From Neisseriaceae bacterium HSC-16F19 (lineage in GTDB: Bacteria; Pseudomonadota; Gammaproteobacteria; Burkholderiales; Neisseriaceae): DNA of 64,000 nt. A program made the translations under genes and the position numbers. The notes beneath the pieces are model-generated. The model did not search any database. It was not told where the DNA came from and worked only from the letters and a program-made list of their open reading frames with translations. Positions within the stretch are counted from its first letter, which is position 1. Each line of letters begins with the position of its first letter. Where the stretch lies: NCBI RefSeq assembly GCF_024171525.1, contig NZ_JALJZY010000007.1:1-64000 (forward strand), read 5' to 3'. This document shows positions 8,550-16,796 of this stretch, piece by piece.

Positions 8550-8738
8550 TTAACGGTAGAAGGGCTCAACCGCCACAATTTGCTCTTGGCGCACATTGTA
8601 GTGCTCGGCAATATAGCGTTTTACACCGTTCATGCCGTACATGCGCATCATGCGTTTGGGCAGGGACACTTCCATTTGGCGGTTGGTCTTGGCGCCCTGT
8701 ACGGGGCTGAGTTTGATCAAGAAACGTTGTAACAGCAT
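8550..8738 (-). CDS. Conserved-looking 62-aa basic protein of unknown function
   Basis: 62 aa, basic, starting MLLQRFLIKLSPVQGAKTNR and ending with aromatic PFYR. The ATG at 8738 was chosen because GGAGG lies at the right distance upstream (CGGAGGTGTACC ATG). I see no signal peptide or membrane helix. The body (LPKRMMRMYGMNGVKRYIAE) could form one or two amphipathic helices. No function is assigned. It converges on purH and shares its terminator. Confidence 0.7.
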   Translation of the reverse strand: MLLQRFLIKLSPVQGAKTNRQMEVSLPKRMMRMYGMNGVKRYIAEHYNVRQEQIVAVEPFYR

Positions 8739-8929
8739 GGTACACCTCCGTAATACTGTATGAATTGATTTGCGAATTAAAGTTTTTGTCGTTGTGAGGC
8801 GCATTATGCAACAATCGGCGGCAGTAGAATAAGTGCACAACTTGTAATTAAATGTAAATTAACTTTCATATCATCATGATATGTTTGCGGCATTATCCGC
8901 CGTAGTGCCGCCCGATATAAGGAATACAC

Positions 8930-9562
8930 ATGGCTTTGCAGTTTGAAATACTACCGGTAACCCCGTTTTTGCAGAATTGCACCCTGATTTGGGATGAGGA
9001 AAGTAAGGAAGCGGTATTGACGGATGTGGGCGGCGAAGTGGACCGCCTGCTGGAAGAAGTGGCAAAGAGGGGCTTGCAGCTCAAGGCCGTGTGGCTGACG
9101 CACGGCCATGTGGATCATGTGAGCGGCGTGGTCGACTTGACCGCCCGACTGGACATCCAGGTGCTCGGTCCGCACCCGGACGATGATTTTTGGATACAGC
9201 AGCTGCCGCAGATTACCCAAGCCTACCGCTTCCCCTTCAGCCCGCCGTTTGCACCGACGCGCTGGCTCGCAGAGGGCGACAGCCTGAGCGTGGGCCGCTA
9301 CCGTTTTGAAGTATTGCACATTCCCGGCCACACCCCCGGTCATGTGGTGTTTTATTGTGCCGATGCCGGCCTGCTGGTGGCCGGTGACGTCTTGTTTTTG
9401 GAATCCATCGGCCGCACCGACTTTCCGCGCGGCAACCATGCCGACCTTATCGGCAATATTCACGGCAAGCTGCTGATTCTGCCGGAAGACACCCGCGTAA
9501 TCACCGGCCACGGCGCCATGACCACCATCGGCCACGAAAAACGGCACAATCCGTTTTTGTAA
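8930..9562 (+). CDS. Metallo-beta-lactamase fold hydrolase (YcbL/glyoxalase II-like)
   Basis: 210 aa. It carries the zinc-binding motif THGHVDHVSG at about residues 57-66, a second histidine in HIPGHTPGHVVFY, the bridging aspartate in GDVLFLESIGRTDFP, and a final GHGAMTTIGHEK. This is the small single-domain type related to YcbL and to hydroxyacylglutathione hydrolases, but it lacks the C-terminal substrate domain of GloB. It probably hydrolyses a thioester or similar small substrate in the cytoplasm. It converges on the cysB-like gene. Confidence 0.88.
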   Translation: MALQFEILPVTPFLQNCTLIWDEESKEAVLTDVGGEVDRLLEEVAKRGLQLKAVWLTHGHVDHVSGVVDLTARLDIQVLGPHPDDDFWIQQLPQITQAYRFPFSPPFAPTRWLAEGDSLSVGRYRFEVLHIPGHTPGHVVFYCADAGLLVAGDVLFLESIGRTDFPRGNHADLIGNIHGKLLILPEDTRVITGHGAMTTIGHEKRHNPFL

Positions 9563-9565
9563 CCG

Positions 9566-9586
9566 TTTTCAGGCAGCCTGAAACGG
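9566..9586. repeat. Palindromic double uptake sequence
   Basis: GTTTTCAGGCAGCCTGAAAC is almost a perfect palindrome. Read one way it is TTCAGGCAGCCT (complement of the local dialect), read on it is AGGCAGCCTGAA (the Kingella-type dialect). It lies between two convergent genes and may act as a terminator hairpin. Confidence 0.7.
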
Positions 9587-9587
9587 C

Positions 9588-10538
9588 TTAAATGGAAAAA
9601 TCTTCATCCAAAGGCGCATACAGCGCCGTTTCCACATATTCGCGCGTGAGCTTGGGTGCAAACAGCGCCAAAAAGGCATAGGCATAACCGCGCAGATAAC
9701 TGTCGGTACGCAAGACGATGTGGGCAAAAGACGGCTCGAACAAATGTTCGGCACTGATGCACTGCAAGCCCTTGTCGGCTTCGGCGTCAAACGCCATGCT
9801 CGCCATCAGGCCCACACCCAAGCCCAGTTTGACATAGGTTTTGATGATGTCGGTATCGGCCGAAGCCAGCGCCACTTGGGGGATATCGACCCCGGCCTGG
9901 GCAAAGGCGCGGGTAATGGCGGTATTGTCCAGCAGGGCCGATTCGTAAGTAATCAGCGGATAGGCCGCCAAATCCGCCAATTGCAGGGTACGGTTTAAGG
10001 ACAGCAGCGGATGGCCGTCGGGCACCACCACACTGCGGTTCCAGGCATAACAGCTCAGCTTGCGCAAATCCGCGTGGCTCGGCCCCAACTCGGTACCGAT
10101 GGCAAAATCGGCCTCGCCTTCCAGTACCATCTTGTCCAATACCAGCGGGCTGGCCGGCAAAATCGACAGCTGCACCCCCGGATATTGCGCCACAAAGGCC
10201 GACACCACCTGCGGCAGCGCATAACGCGCTTGGGTATGGGTGGTGGCCATGGTCAGCGTGCCGCGGTCGTGCTCGGCAAATTCGGTCCCGATTTTTTTGA
10301 TGTTCTGCACCTCGCGCAAAATGCGCTCGGCAGTTTCCAACACCACCTTGCCGGGTGCGGTGACCGCCACCATGCGTTTGCCGTGGCGGACAAACAGCGG
10401 CACGCCCAGTTCTTCTTCGAGCAGACGGATCTGCTTGGAAATGCCGGGCTGCGAGGTAAAGAGGGCATCGGCCGCGTCGGAGACATTGAGATTTTGGCGG
10501 TACACCTCCACGGCGTAGCGCAATTGTTGCAATTTCAT
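9588..10538 (-). CDS. cysB: CysB-like LysR-family transcriptional regulator
   Basis: 316 aa. The N-terminus MKLQQLRYAVEVYRQNLNVS with SQPGISKQIRLLEEELG is a LysR winged helix and is very close to the CysB/Cbl branch; the rest is the effector-binding domain. CysB senses O-acetylserine and activates sulfur assimilation genes. The ATG at 10538 was chosen because it begins the conserved LysR N-terminus and has GGAGG about nine bases upstream; an in-frame extension upstream is rich in Cys/Arg and not credible. Targets are not visible here. Confidence 0.88.
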   Translation of the reverse strand: MKLQQLRYAVEVYRQNLNVSDAADALFTSQPGISKQIRLLEEELGVPLFVRHGKRMVAVTAPGKVVLETAERILREVQNIKKIGTEFAEHDRGTLTMATTHTQARYALPQVVSAFVAQYPGVQLSILPASPLVLDKMVLEGEADFAIGTELGPSHADLRKLSCYAWNRSVVVPDGHPLLSLNRTLQLADLAAYPLITYESALLDNTAITRAFAQAGVDIPQVALASADTDIIKTYVKLGLGVGLMASMAFDAEADKGLQCISAEHLFEPSFAHIVLRTDSYLRGYAYAFLALFAPKLTREYVETALYAPLDEDFSI

Positions 10539-10805
10539 GGTAAAGGCTTCCTCCAGCGGCCTTGTCGTGTTTGCGCAACATTGCGGCCGCTGCTGTATGC
10601 ACCGCATTATGCACTGCCGCCGCACGCACGCCCAAACAGCACCGCTGCGGCAGGCCCTGCACCCGCGAACCTGTTGCCTGTGTACAACAAAATAAAGCTT
10701 TATTGCCGCTTCACGTTGTAAATAAGTGACACACCAATCATTTTTAGGCATGATGCGGCACTAGGAAGCGGGTCGTCTAGCAGCTTCGTACAGGTGGCGC
10801 GGCTA

Positions 10806-10834
10806 TTGACAGTTTGGGCTTAGCTTTTTATAGT
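10806..10834 (+). promoter_or_regulatory. Sigma-70 promoter of rmpM
   Basis: TTGACA (10806-10811), 17-base spacer, TATAGT (10829-10834), about 120 bases upstream of the rmpM start. The rest of the 415-base gap (10539-10953) has no gene that I can see. Confidence 0.8.
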
Positions 10835-10953
10835 GCAAACTTGATTTACCTGAGTTACCGCCCGGTTTGAGCGGCCTGTATATGGTATTTGTATCAAATC
10901 AATCTTGTTTTCAAGGCTGTAGATACATAACAATTTTTTGATGAGGGAATAAC

Positions 10954-11589
10954 ATGACCAAACAGCTGAAATTGAGCGCCTTAGTCGTTGCACTGATTGC
11001 TTCTACCGGCGCGATGGCCCACGAAAAAAACGGCTACACCATTAGCCAAGAATCCCGCGAAGTTGTACGCAACAGCTACGGCGAATGCTGGGAAAACTCT
11101 TTCTTGAATAAAGAAACCGACGGCTTGGCCGAGTGCGGTGACGGCACCGTTGCGCCGCAACCTCGAGTACAAACCGAGCGCGTGTCTTTGTCTGCCAACT
11201 TCCTGTTCGGCTTTGACAAATACAACCTGCGTCCGGAAGCTGTAGAAACTCTGAACAACTTGGCTCAACGTCTGTCTCAAACCAACGTACAATCCGTACG
11301 TGTAGAAGGTCACACCGACTTTATGGGCTCCGACCAGTACAACCAGGCTCTGTCTGAGCGTCGTGCCCACACTGTGAGCAACTACTTGGTTAGCCGCGGT
11401 GTTAGCGCCGGTAAAATCTCTGCTGTCGGCTTGGGCGAGTCTCAAGCACGTATGACTGCTTCTTGCCAAGAAGAAGTGGCCAAGCTGGGTAGCCGTGTAT
11501 CTGCTGCCAGAAAACGTGCTGCTCTGATCGCCTGTATCGAGCCGGATCGTCGCGTAGACATCGAAATCAATACTCTGGTAACCCGTTAA
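10954..11589 (+). CDS. rmpM: RmpM-like OmpA-family outer-membrane/peptidoglycan protein
   Basis: 211 aa. A signal peptide is likely cleaved after Ala-Met-Ala (~residue 22). Next comes the region GYTISQESREVVRNSYGECW seen in neisserial RmpM (class 4 protein). The C-terminal ~130 residues are an OmpA-like peptidoglycan-binding domain (RVEGHTDFMGSDQYNQALSE). RmpM ties porins and TonB receptors to peptidoglycan and stabilises porin trimers. Compared with meningococcal RmpM as I remember it, the proline-rich linker and C-terminal tail are shorter. A strong consensus promoter and codon choices unlike most neighbours (more CGT, GGT, GTA) fit a highly expressed gene. Confidence 0.93.
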   Translation: MTKQLKLSALVVALIASTGAMAHEKNGYTISQESREVVRNSYGECWENSFLNKETDGLAECGDGTVAPQPRVQTERVSLSANFLFGFDKYNLRPEAVETLNNLAQRLSQTNVQSVRVEGHTDFMGSDQYNQALSERRAHTVSNYLVSRGVSAGKISAVGLGESQARMTASCQEEVAKLGSRVSAARKRAALIACIEPDRRVDIEINTLVTR

Positions 11590-11609
11590 TCCGGATTTCC
11601 ACAGTCTTC

Positions 11610-11640
11610 AAAGCCCTGCTGATGCGGGGCTTTTGTTTTT
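11610..11640 (+). terminator. Rho-independent terminator of rmpM
   Basis: AGCCCTGC / GCGGGGCT stem with TGAT loop followed by TTTTGTTTTT, about 20 bases after the rmpM stop. Confidence 0.85.
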
Positions 11641-11722
11641 CCGGACGGTGGACGATGTATTTGAATCCGATAGAGAGGAGCGAAAAGAGTATAAAAAACC
11701 CTTGTTTGAGCTATATTAAAAC

Positions 11723-11845
11723 TTGTAAAGAAGCGTAACCTAAGGTATAGTTCGTTCCGCAGGAGTCCAGAGGGGCTTTTGTCATATTTTCCCATAATGT
11801 GTTTAACCATCTGCGCTTTTCCCCTTGGCCAGATGGTTTTTTTTG
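11723..11845 (+). ncRNA. Candidate small RNA or leader attenuator upstream of prpB
   Basis: A promoter TTGTAA (11723-11728), 17-base spacer, TATAGT (11746-11751) is followed about 55 bases later by a terminator: AACCATCTG (11806-11814) pairs with CAGATGGTT (11830-11838), then a run of T. The transcript would be roughly 85-90 nt from ~11757 to 11845. Its terminal loop carries the C/U-rich CGCTTTTCCCCTTGG, which could pair with GGGG at 11772-11776 or with ribosome-binding sites. No reading frame fits. A separate promoter for prpB follows (11886-11914), which favours a free sRNA over a leader. Confidence 0.5.
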
Positions 11846-11885
11846 TCTATGCATAATCGATTGTTTTAACGCAATTTAAATACGT

Positions 11886-11914
11886 TTGACAAGCAGGAGC
11901 TTTTTGTCTAAAGT
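11886..11914 (+). promoter_or_regulatory. Sigma-70 promoter of prpB
   Basis: TTGACA (11886-11891), 17-base spacer, TAAAGT (11909-11914), about 48 bases upstream of the prpB start codon. Confidence 0.7.
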
Positions 11915-11962
11915 TTGGCGCTGCCTCATAAACATATAAATAAACAGCGCAAAGGAGCCTCT

Positions 11963-12844
11963 ATGTCTGCCGTATCCGCAGGCCTGCGTTTCCGCCAGGC
12001 CGTCCAATCCGAAAATCCCCTGGCCGTTGTCGGCTGTATCAATGCCTATTTTGCCCGCCTGGCCACCGCAAGTGGTTTCAAGGCGATTTATTTGTCCGGC
12101 GGCGGTGTGGCGGCCTGTTCCTGCGGCATTCCCGATTTGGGCATCACCACCATGGAAGACGTGCTCATCGATGCGCGCCGCATTACCGACAATGTCGATA
12201 CCCCGCTGCTGGTGGACATCGATGTGGGTTGGGGCGGCGCGTTTAATATTGCCCGCACCATCCGCAATTTCGAGCGTGCCGGTGTGGCTGCGGTGCATAT
12301 CGAAGACCAGGTGGCGCAAAAGCGTTGCGGCCACCGCCCGAACAAAGCCATTGTGTCGCAAGCGGAAATGGTGGACCGCATCAAGGCCGCCGTGGACGCG
12401 CGTGTGGACGACAACTTTGTCATCATGGCGCGCACCGACGCGCTGGCGGTGGAAGGTTTGGAATCGGCCATCGAGCGCGCGCAAGCCTGTGTGGAAGCGG
12501 GTGCCGACATGATTTTCCCCGAAGCCATGACCGAATTGGGCATGTACCGCCAGTTTGTCGATGCCGTGAAGGTGCCGGTGCTGGCCAATATCACCGAATT
12601 CGGCTCCACCCCGCTCTATACCCAGCAGCAGCTGGCGGAAGTGGGCGTGGACCTGGTGCTCTATCCCCTGTCTTCATTCCGCGCCGCCAGCAAAGCCGCG
12701 CTGAATGTGTATCAGCACATCAAAAACGACGGTACGCAGGAAAACGTGCTCGACACCATGCAAACCCGCATGGAGCTGTATGATTTCCTGGGCTACCACG
12801 ATTACGAACAAAAACTCGACAAACTGTTTAGCGAAAGCAAATAA
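11963..12844 (+). CDS. prpB: 2-methylisocitrate lyase
   Basis: 293 aa. It cleaves 2-methylisocitrate to pyruvate and succinate, the last step of the methylcitrate cycle for propionate. The KRCGH active-site motif is at residues 120-124 and the metal-binding region reads VDIDVGWGG. The ATG at 11963 follows AAAGGAG; an in-frame extension upstream is ignored. It has its own consensus promoter and is followed three bases later by a TauE-like permease and then prpC, so a prp operon is likely. Confidence 0.96.
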   Translation: MSAVSAGLRFRQAVQSENPLAVVGCINAYFARLATASGFKAIYLSGGGVAACSCGIPDLGITTMEDVLIDARRITDNVDTPLLVDIDVGWGGAFNIARTIRNFERAGVAAVHIEDQVAQKRCGHRPNKAIVSQAEMVDRIKAAVDARVDDNFVIMARTDALAVEGLESAIERAQACVEAGADMIFPEAMTELGMYRQFVDAVKVPVLANITEFGSTPLYTQQQLAEVGVDLVLYPLSSFRAASKAALNVYQHIKNDGTQENVLDTMQTRMELYDFLGYHDYEQKLDKLFSESK

Positions 12845-12847
12845 ACC

Positions 12848-13588
12848 ATGCCCACGGCCGCGCTGCTGACGCTGGTGTTGGCCGCCGCGGCCCTGCTGCA
12901 CGGCATGGTGGGCATCGGTGTGACGCTGATTCCCACCGCCATTTTGGCCATGTCCATGGACATGCAGCAGGCCATTGTGCTCACGCTTATCCCCATGCTG
13001 CTGATCAATGTGCTCAGCCTGCTCAGCGGCGGACCACTCTGGGCGGTGCTGCGCCGTTACAGCGTGCTGGCGGTGTGCAGCGTGATCGGCAGCTTAATCG
13101 GCGTGAAGCTGTTGTTATGGCTGCCGCAGGCGTGGCTGCAACTGGGTTTGGCCGCGGTGATGGCGCTGTATGTACTCACCGCCTGGCGCCAAGTACGGCT
13201 GATCCTGCCCAAACACCCCGCCGTGGGCGCACTGTTCGGGCTGGCGGGCGGCATCATCGGCGGTGCCACCAATGCCATGTCTTCGGTGCTGATGATGTAT
13301 TTGCTGGCGCAAAGCCGGGACAAAGACGAAATCGCCCAAGCCGGCAATCTGTGTTTTGCGCTGGGCAAGCTGGCGCAGTTGTGGATGCTGTGGCCGCTGC
13401 TGGCAGCCATGCACATACCCGCACCCATGCTGATTTGGCCCTCGCTGGCCGCGGTGGCGGCTTTGTTGGCAGGCGTATGGCTGCGCCGCCGCATTCCCTT
13501 CCACCGCTTCCGCCAGCTGAGCCTGCTGATTTTGTCGCTGCTGGCCGTGATGATGGTTTATAAAAGCCTGACGTCTTTGCTGATGTAG
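12848..13588 (+). CDS. TauE/SafE-family membrane permease in the prp cluster
   Basis: 246 aa, about eight hydrophobic helices. The two repeats of the TauE/SafE type are visible, each opening with a glycine-rich segment (LLHGMVGIGVTLIPTAIL and FGLAGGIIGGATNAMS). It starts three bases after the prpB stop. Family members export or import sulfonates, sulfite or organic anions. The location between prpB and prpC suggests a role in moving propionate or a related acid, but this is inference. Confidence 0.82.
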   Translation: MPTAALLTLVLAAAALLHGMVGIGVTLIPTAILAMSMDMQQAIVLTLIPMLLINVLSLLSGGPLWAVLRRYSVLAVCSVIGSLIGVKLLLWLPQAWLQLGLAAVMALYVLTAWRQVRLILPKHPAVGALFGLAGGIIGGATNAMSSVLMMYLLAQSRDKDEIAQAGNLCFALGKLAQLWMLWPLLAAMHIPAPMLIWPSLAAVAALLAGVWLRRRIPFHRFRQLSLLILSLLAVMMVYKSLTSLLM

Positions 13589-13606
13589 GGCAGATGGGCA
13601 GCAGCT

Positions 13607-13676
13607 GTAGGATGGGTCGTAAGACCCAACAACACCTAACCATTAGACAAAATGTTGGGTCTGCGACCCAACCTAC
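13607..13676. repeat. GTAGG(T/A)TGGGTC inverted repeat pair
   Basis: GTAGGATGGGTCGTAAGACC and its inverted copy GGGTCTGCGACCCAACCTAC, in the gap between the permease gene and prpC. Same family as 6420-6489. Confidence 0.8.
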
Positions 13677-13741
13677 AAACACAGTCTGCAAACAGTCTGC
13701 CCCAGGGCAGACACTTAACCGACCCCACAAGGAGAATCCGT

Positions 13742-14911
13742 ATGGCAACAAAAAAAACCACCACCCCTGAAGCCGTCACCCCCAAGCCGAAAAAATCGGT
13801 GGCCTTGTCCGGCGTGGCTGCCGGTAACACCGCGCTGTGTACCGTAGGCCGCACCGGCAACGATTTGAGCTACCGCGGCTACGATATTCTCGACCTGGCC
13901 AAAAACTGCGAATTTGAAGAAGTGGCGCATCTGTTGGTACACGGCCACCTGCCCAACAAACACGAGCTGGCCGCCTACAAGAAAAAACTGCAAGCCCTGC
14001 GCAATCTGCCTGCCAATGTGCTGTCGGTATTGGAAAACATCCCCGCCAACGCCCACCCCATGGACGTGATGCGCACCGGTGTTTCCGCCTTGGGCTGCAC
14101 TCTGCCCGAGCGTGAAAGCCAGCCCTTGAGCGAAGCGCGCGACATCGCCGACAAACTCATGGCCAGCCTGGGCAGCATGCTTTTGTATTGGTATCACTTC
14201 AGCCACAACGGCAAAATCATCAGCTTGGAGAGCGAAGAAGACAGCATCGGCGGCCACTTCCTGCATTTGCTGCACGGCGAGCGTCCCAGCGCATCGCACA
14301 TCAAGGCCATGCATATTTCGCTGATTCTGTACGCCGAACATGAATTCAATGCTTCCACCTTCACTTCGCGCGTGATTACCGGCACCGGCTCCGATATGTA
14401 CTCCGCCATTTCCGGTGCCATCGGCGCGCTCAAAGGCCCGAAACACGGCGGTGCCAACGAAGTGGCCTACGACATCCAAAAACGCTACCGCAGCGCCGAC
14501 GAAGCCGAAGCCGACATCAAACAGCGCCTGGAGCGCAAAGAAGTCATCATCGGTTTCGGCCATCCGGTGTACACCATTTCCGACCCGCGCAATGTGGTGA
14601 TTAAAGAAGTGGCGCGCGATTTGTGCAAGGAAACCGGCGACATGACCCTGTTTGACGTGGCCGAGCGCTTGGAAACCGTGATGTGGGACGAGAAAAAAAT
14701 GTTCCCCAATCTGGACTGGTTCTCCGCCGTGTCCTATCACAAACTGGGCGTACCCACCGCCATGTTCACCCCGCTGTTTGTGATTTCGCGCACCAGCGGC
14801 TGGTCTGCCCACGTGCTGGAACAGCGTCAGGACGGCAAAATCATCCGCCCCAGCGCCAACTACACCGGTCCGGACGACCAGAAATTCGTACCGCTGGCCA
14901 AGCGTAAATAA
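13742..14911 (+). CDS. prpC: 2-methylcitrate synthase
   Basis: 389 aa. It joins propionyl-CoA and oxaloacetate. The citrate synthase fold is recognisable by LSYRGYDILDLAKNCEFEEV, the KHGGANE segment with a catalytic histidine, GFGHPVY, and the closing LEQRQDGKIIRPSANYTGP. The length and the short basic N-terminus fit the methylcitrate rather than the citrate type. The ATG at 13742 follows AAGGAG; upstream in-frame codons fall in the repeat and are not coding. A paired-uptake-sequence terminator follows. Confidence 0.95.
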   Translation: MATKKTTTPEAVTPKPKKSVALSGVAAGNTALCTVGRTGNDLSYRGYDILDLAKNCEFEEVAHLLVHGHLPNKHELAAYKKKLQALRNLPANVLSVLENIPANAHPMDVMRTGVSALGCTLPERESQPLSEARDIADKLMASLGSMLLYWYHFSHNGKIISLESEEDSIGGHFLHLLHGERPSASHIKAMHISLILYAEHEFNASTFTSRVITGTGSDMYSAISGAIGALKGPKHGGANEVAYDIQKRYRSADEAEADIKQRLERKEVIIGFGHPVYTISDPRNVVIKEVARDLCKETGDMTLFDVAERLETVMWDEKKMFPNLDWFSAVSYHKLGVPTAMFTPLFVISRTSGWSAHVLEQRQDGKIIRPSANYTGPDDQKFVPLAKRK

Positions 14912-14921
14912 TGTTGTAATT

Positions 14922-14957
14922 ACAGGCTGCCTGAAAGGTTTTCAGGCAGCCTGTTTT
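14922..14957 (+). terminator. Paired-uptake-sequence terminator after prpC
   Basis: ACAGGCTGCCTGAAA and inverted TTTCAGGCAGCCTGT followed by TTT, about ten bases after prpC. Confidence 0.85.
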
Positions 14958-15034
14958 GGCATACAAGATTGTATCGGGCTTGCAATAATGGGTTATTGAT
15001 GGCTTTGGCCTGCCAACAATACAAAAAAACGACC

Positions 15035-15496
15035 ATGCAGATTTGTTTGCAAACTGATTTATCGTGTTCAAGCACGGTTGCGATTGAACAGGTGCAGCGT
15101 CCGTCACTGCTGCTGTATGTTGCCGCACCGTTGATTGTATTTACACCGCGCCAACCGGCCAGGCTGCCTGAAACGTGGCAACCGGGAACCTATTGGTTAT
15201 CCATGAAATTATTCGGTTTGATACCGATGGGCAAGCAGGCGGTTGTGATTTCCTACCCTCTGTCGGATGATTTTATCCTGCTGGATGACGGATACAGCCC
15301 GCTGATTCGTCGTTGGCGGCATACCATTACCATTGTGCCGCAGGGGCAGGGCTGCTTGTACCGCGATACCGTAGAAATTGACGCAGGCATCTTAACCGGC
15401 TTGGTGGGTATGTTTGCCAAAGCGTTTTACCGGCACCGCCAAAAACGCTGGCAGCAGCTGGTACAGCAGCAGTTTGCGCCTATTCGGTCGGATTGA
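15035..15496 (+). CDS. Hypothetical protein, 153 aa
   Basis: 153 aa from the ATG at 15035; in-frame starts at 14999 or 14969 are also possible, and no ribosome site decides between them. The sequence has no obvious signal peptide. It reads as alternating strands (PSLLLYVAAPLIVFTP, KQAVVISYPLSDDFILLDDG, RHTITIVPQG) ending in a basic helix (FYRHRQKRWQQLVQQQF). This looks like a small beta-rich fold with an amphipathic tail, in the manner of polyketide cyclase/SRPBCC proteins, but I do not recognise the family. An uptake sequence lies inside the frame (15168-15180). Confidence 0.6.
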   Translation: MQICLQTDLSCSSTVAIEQVQRPSLLLYVAAPLIVFTPRQPARLPETWQPGTYWLSMKLFGLIPMGKQAVVISYPLSDDFILLDDGYSPLIRRWRHTITIVPQGQGCLYRDTVEIDAGILTGLVGMFAKAFYRHRQKRWQQLVQQQFAPIRSD

Positions 15497-15581
15497 AATA
15501 GAAGCTCCGGCATCTGTTGAGTGCTGGGAATGCTTGGGTCTGGCGACCCAAACTACATAACTTAATACAGCGAGCACCCTC

Positions 15582-16475
15582 ATGAAACCCCTTATGCACA
15601 CCGTATCCACATCCCGTTTGGACATCGCCTATTGGGAATGGCTGCCTGAAAGCAGCCGCACCGTTGTGTTGCTGCACGGCTGGCCGGACAGTCCCCAAGG
15701 TTGGAACACTGTTGCCGCCGTATTGGCACAGGCGGGTTGGCGGGTGATTGCGCCGGCGCTGCGCGGTTTTGCGCCCACCCGCTACCGCAGCGCCGATATT
15801 CCCCGCAGCGGCCAACTTTCGGCACTTGGGCGCGATGTGTTGGAAATGATAGAAGCTTTGAAACTCCAGCATCCTGTTTTGGTCGGGCACGATTGGGGTG
15901 CCCGTGCCGCCGCCAATGCCTGTGGTTTGTGCGAAGGCATTGCATCGCACCTCATCATGATTTCCGTCGGCTACGCCACCAACAGCCCCGACCAGGTGCT
16001 GAGCCTGCCACAGGCCAAAAACTATTGGTACCACTGGTTTATGGCCACGCCCGTAGGCGAGCGTGCCCTGCGCAGCGATCCGGCAGGCTTTGCCCGCATG
16101 ATGTGGGATACCTGGTCGCCGCAAGGCTGGTATCGGGAAGCGGATTTCATCGAAGCTGCCGCCGCTTTTGCCGGTGACGATTGGGTAGAAACCGTCTTGC
16201 ATTCCTACCGCCACCGCTGGAATTTCGTTGCCGGTGACAGCAGCTACGATGCGGATGAGGCCCGTCTGCATCCCGCCCCGGTATTGTCCGTGCCCACGCT
16301 GGTGTTGCACGGTACGGCGGATACCTGTAACGGCCCCGCCACTTCGGAAGGACGCGAACACCTGTTTACCGGCCGCTACCAACGCCGCCTGCTGGAAGGC
16401 ATCGGCCATTTCCCCCAACGCGAAGCGCCACAACAAGTGGCGCGGGAAATATTGGATTTTATCGGGCAGCCGTAG
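15582..16475 (+). CDS. Alpha/beta-hydrolase (epoxide hydrolase/haloalkane dehalogenase-like)
   Basis: 297 aa. The oxyanion motif LLHGWPDSPQGW, the nucleophile elbow VGHDWGARAA with Asp as nucleophile (as in epoxide hydrolases and dehalogenases rather than serine esterases), an acid region VLHGTADTCNG, and the catalytic histidine in GIGHFPQREAP are all present in order. The substrate is unknown. ATG codons at 15582 and 15594 are both possible. An uptake sequence occurs early in the frame (15641-15653). A half copy of the TTGGGTC repeat lies just upstream (15532-15555). Confidence 0.85.
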   Translation: MKPLMHTVSTSRLDIAYWEWLPESSRTVVLLHGWPDSPQGWNTVAAVLAQAGWRVIAPALRGFAPTRYRSADIPRSGQLSALGRDVLEMIEALKLQHPVLVGHDWGARAAANACGLCEGIASHLIMISVGYATNSPDQVLSLPQAKNYWYHWFMATPVGERALRSDPAGFARMMWDTWSPQGWYREADFIEAAAAFAGDDWVETVLHSYRHRWNFVAGDSSYDADEARLHPAPVLSVPTLVLHGTADTCNGPATSEGREHLFTGRYQRRLLEGIGHFPQREAPQQVAREILDFIGQP

Positions 16476-16550
16476 CTCTGATGATTGGGTTTAAACAAAA
16501 TACTATAAGGTTTTTCAGGCAGCCCAAACAGCAACTTATTCCTTATAAGG

Positions 16551-16574
16551 TGTATAATTTATCAAATTAATACA
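16551..16574. promoter_or_regulatory. Palindromic operator overlapping the vapBC promoter
   Basis: TGTATAATTT-atc-AAATTAATACA is an almost perfect inverted repeat lying over the TATAAT (16553-16558) box upstream of vapB. Antitoxins of this class usually repress their own operon by binding such a site. Confidence 0.65.
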
Positions 16575-16589
16575 CATTAGGAGCAAGCC

Positions 16590-16796
16590 ATGCGCACCAA
16601 TATTGTGATTAACGACCAACTGATGGATGAAGCCCTGAAGCTGTCGGGCTTGTCGAGCAAACGCGAAGTTGTGGAAACGGCGCTGCGTCTGCTGGTGCAG
16701 CAGCAACGCCAGCGGCAGATACGCCGCCTGCGCGGCAGGCTGGCATGGGACAGCGACTTGGCGCAGATGCGCGGAGCGGCCGATGATGATTGTTGA
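16590..16796 (+). CDS. vapB: VapB-type antitoxin (type II toxin-antitoxin)
   Basis: 68 aa. The first ~40 residues, MRTNIVINDQLMDEALKLSG and SSKREVVETALRLLV, form the ribbon-helix-helix DNA-binding domain typical of VapB/DUF2191 antitoxins. The C-terminal part is a charged tail that would neutralise the toxin. The stop overlaps the toxin start by 14 bases, ensuring coupled translation. Autoregulation is suggested by the palindrome at 16551-16574. Confidence 0.9.
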   Translation: MRTNIVINDQLMDEALKLSGLSSKREVVETALRLLVQQQRQRQIRRLRGRLAWDSDLAQMRGAADDDC

